This document shows, in pieces, positions 34,650 through 34,732 of a stretch of DNA of 34,732 nucleotides. Within the stretch, counting starts at the first letter, position 1, and each line of letters begins with the position of its first letter. Location of the stretch: assembly GCF_023913775.1 (NCBI RefSeq), contig NZ_JAMXAX010000057.1, positions 1 to 34,732 of the forward strand. The letters run 5' to 3'. Origin of the DNA: Acidovorax facilis. GTDB taxonomy: Bacteria > Pseudomonadota > Gammaproteobacteria > Burkholderiales > Burkholderiaceae_C. A model generated the notes under the pieces. That model was given only the letters and a program-made list of their open reading frames with translations. It searched no databases and had not been told where the DNA came from. The position numbers and the translations under genes were made by a program.

Positions 34650-34732
34650 ATGACACAGAAGAATTACCAGCAGTTGAGCCAGAGCGAACGCCACGCAATA
34701 GCCCTGGGACTGCAGCAAAAGCAAAGTCTCAG
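34650..34732 (+). CDS. IS30-family transposase, N-terminal fragment (cut by window end)
   Basis: Only the first 27 codons are inside the window. MTQKNYQQLSQSERHAIALG resembles the start of the N-terminal helix-turn-helix of IS30-family transposases (usual form: YRQLSxxER, then I and a basic/hydrophobic helix). The frame is open to the last base. The DDE catalytic domain would lie outside, so the family call rests on a short stretch. Confidence 0.65.
   Translation, partial: MTQKNYQQLSQSERHAIALGLQQKQSL

Noticed and set aside
34533-34724. Minus-strand open frame of 63 codons at the right edge
   Set aside because: It is antisense to the IS30-type transposase start and its inverted repeat, with no family features.

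Overview
The window is a GC-rich, tightly packed chromosomal segment of a beta-proteobacterium. The protein set, the gene orders and a short dispersed palindromic repeat suggest the Comamonadaceae, probably an Acidovorax-like denitrifier. That placement is an inference, because no rRNA is present and no database search was made.

Layout. (1) Bases 1-2102 hold an MFS transporter, cut by the window edge, and a divergent pair: a MerR-type regulator and a small 4-TM membrane protein, with a clear MerR-type operator/promoter between them. (2) Bases 2301-7166 are a minus-strand operon, prkA (serine kinase) - DUF444/yeaH - spoVR, a stress/starvation module. (3) 7410-7573 is a small MITE-like palindromic element. 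(4) 7661-8872 is an FAD-dependent aromatic-ring monooxygenase. (5) 8969-14799 are two overlapping genes for large PAS-GGDEF-EAL cyclic-di-GMP proteins. (6) 14960-17899 is aconitase (acnA type), carrying an in-frame copy of the dispersed repeat. (7) 18114-19517 is a second divergent pair, a 4-TM protein and an XRE/MmyB-type regulator. (8) 19794-20096 is an H-NS-like protein, followed by a wreck of a hemolysin/CorC-type gene that contains a second, inverted copy of the MITE (20495-20657). (9) 20993-21835 is apaH.

(10) 21852-32952 is a complete nitrous-oxide reduction (nos) locus. On the minus strand lie a c-type cytochrome and an ApbE-type flavin transferase (NosX role). Divergently on the plus strand lie a DUF2946 protein, nosZ (clade I, Tat-exported), nosR, nosD, nosF, nosY, nosL and a second NosL-like protein. 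NosZ reduces N2O to N2. NosR, probably flavinylated by the ApbE protein, delivers electrons. NosDFY and the two NosL proteins serve copper-centre maturation. The intergenic region at 23321-23557 has two FNR/Dnr-like boxes. (11) 33034-34524 is an RhlE-type DEAD-box helicase, and the right edge enters an IS30-family insertion sequence.

The most noteworthy structures are: the two-copy MITE, with 2-bp target duplications and a provable insertion into a coding sequence; a five-copy interspersed palindromic repeat, one copy of which is translated inside aconitase; a C7 tract that breaks the expected 5' end of nosF; an unusually long NosR; and a hairpin that could hide the transposase ribosome-binding site.
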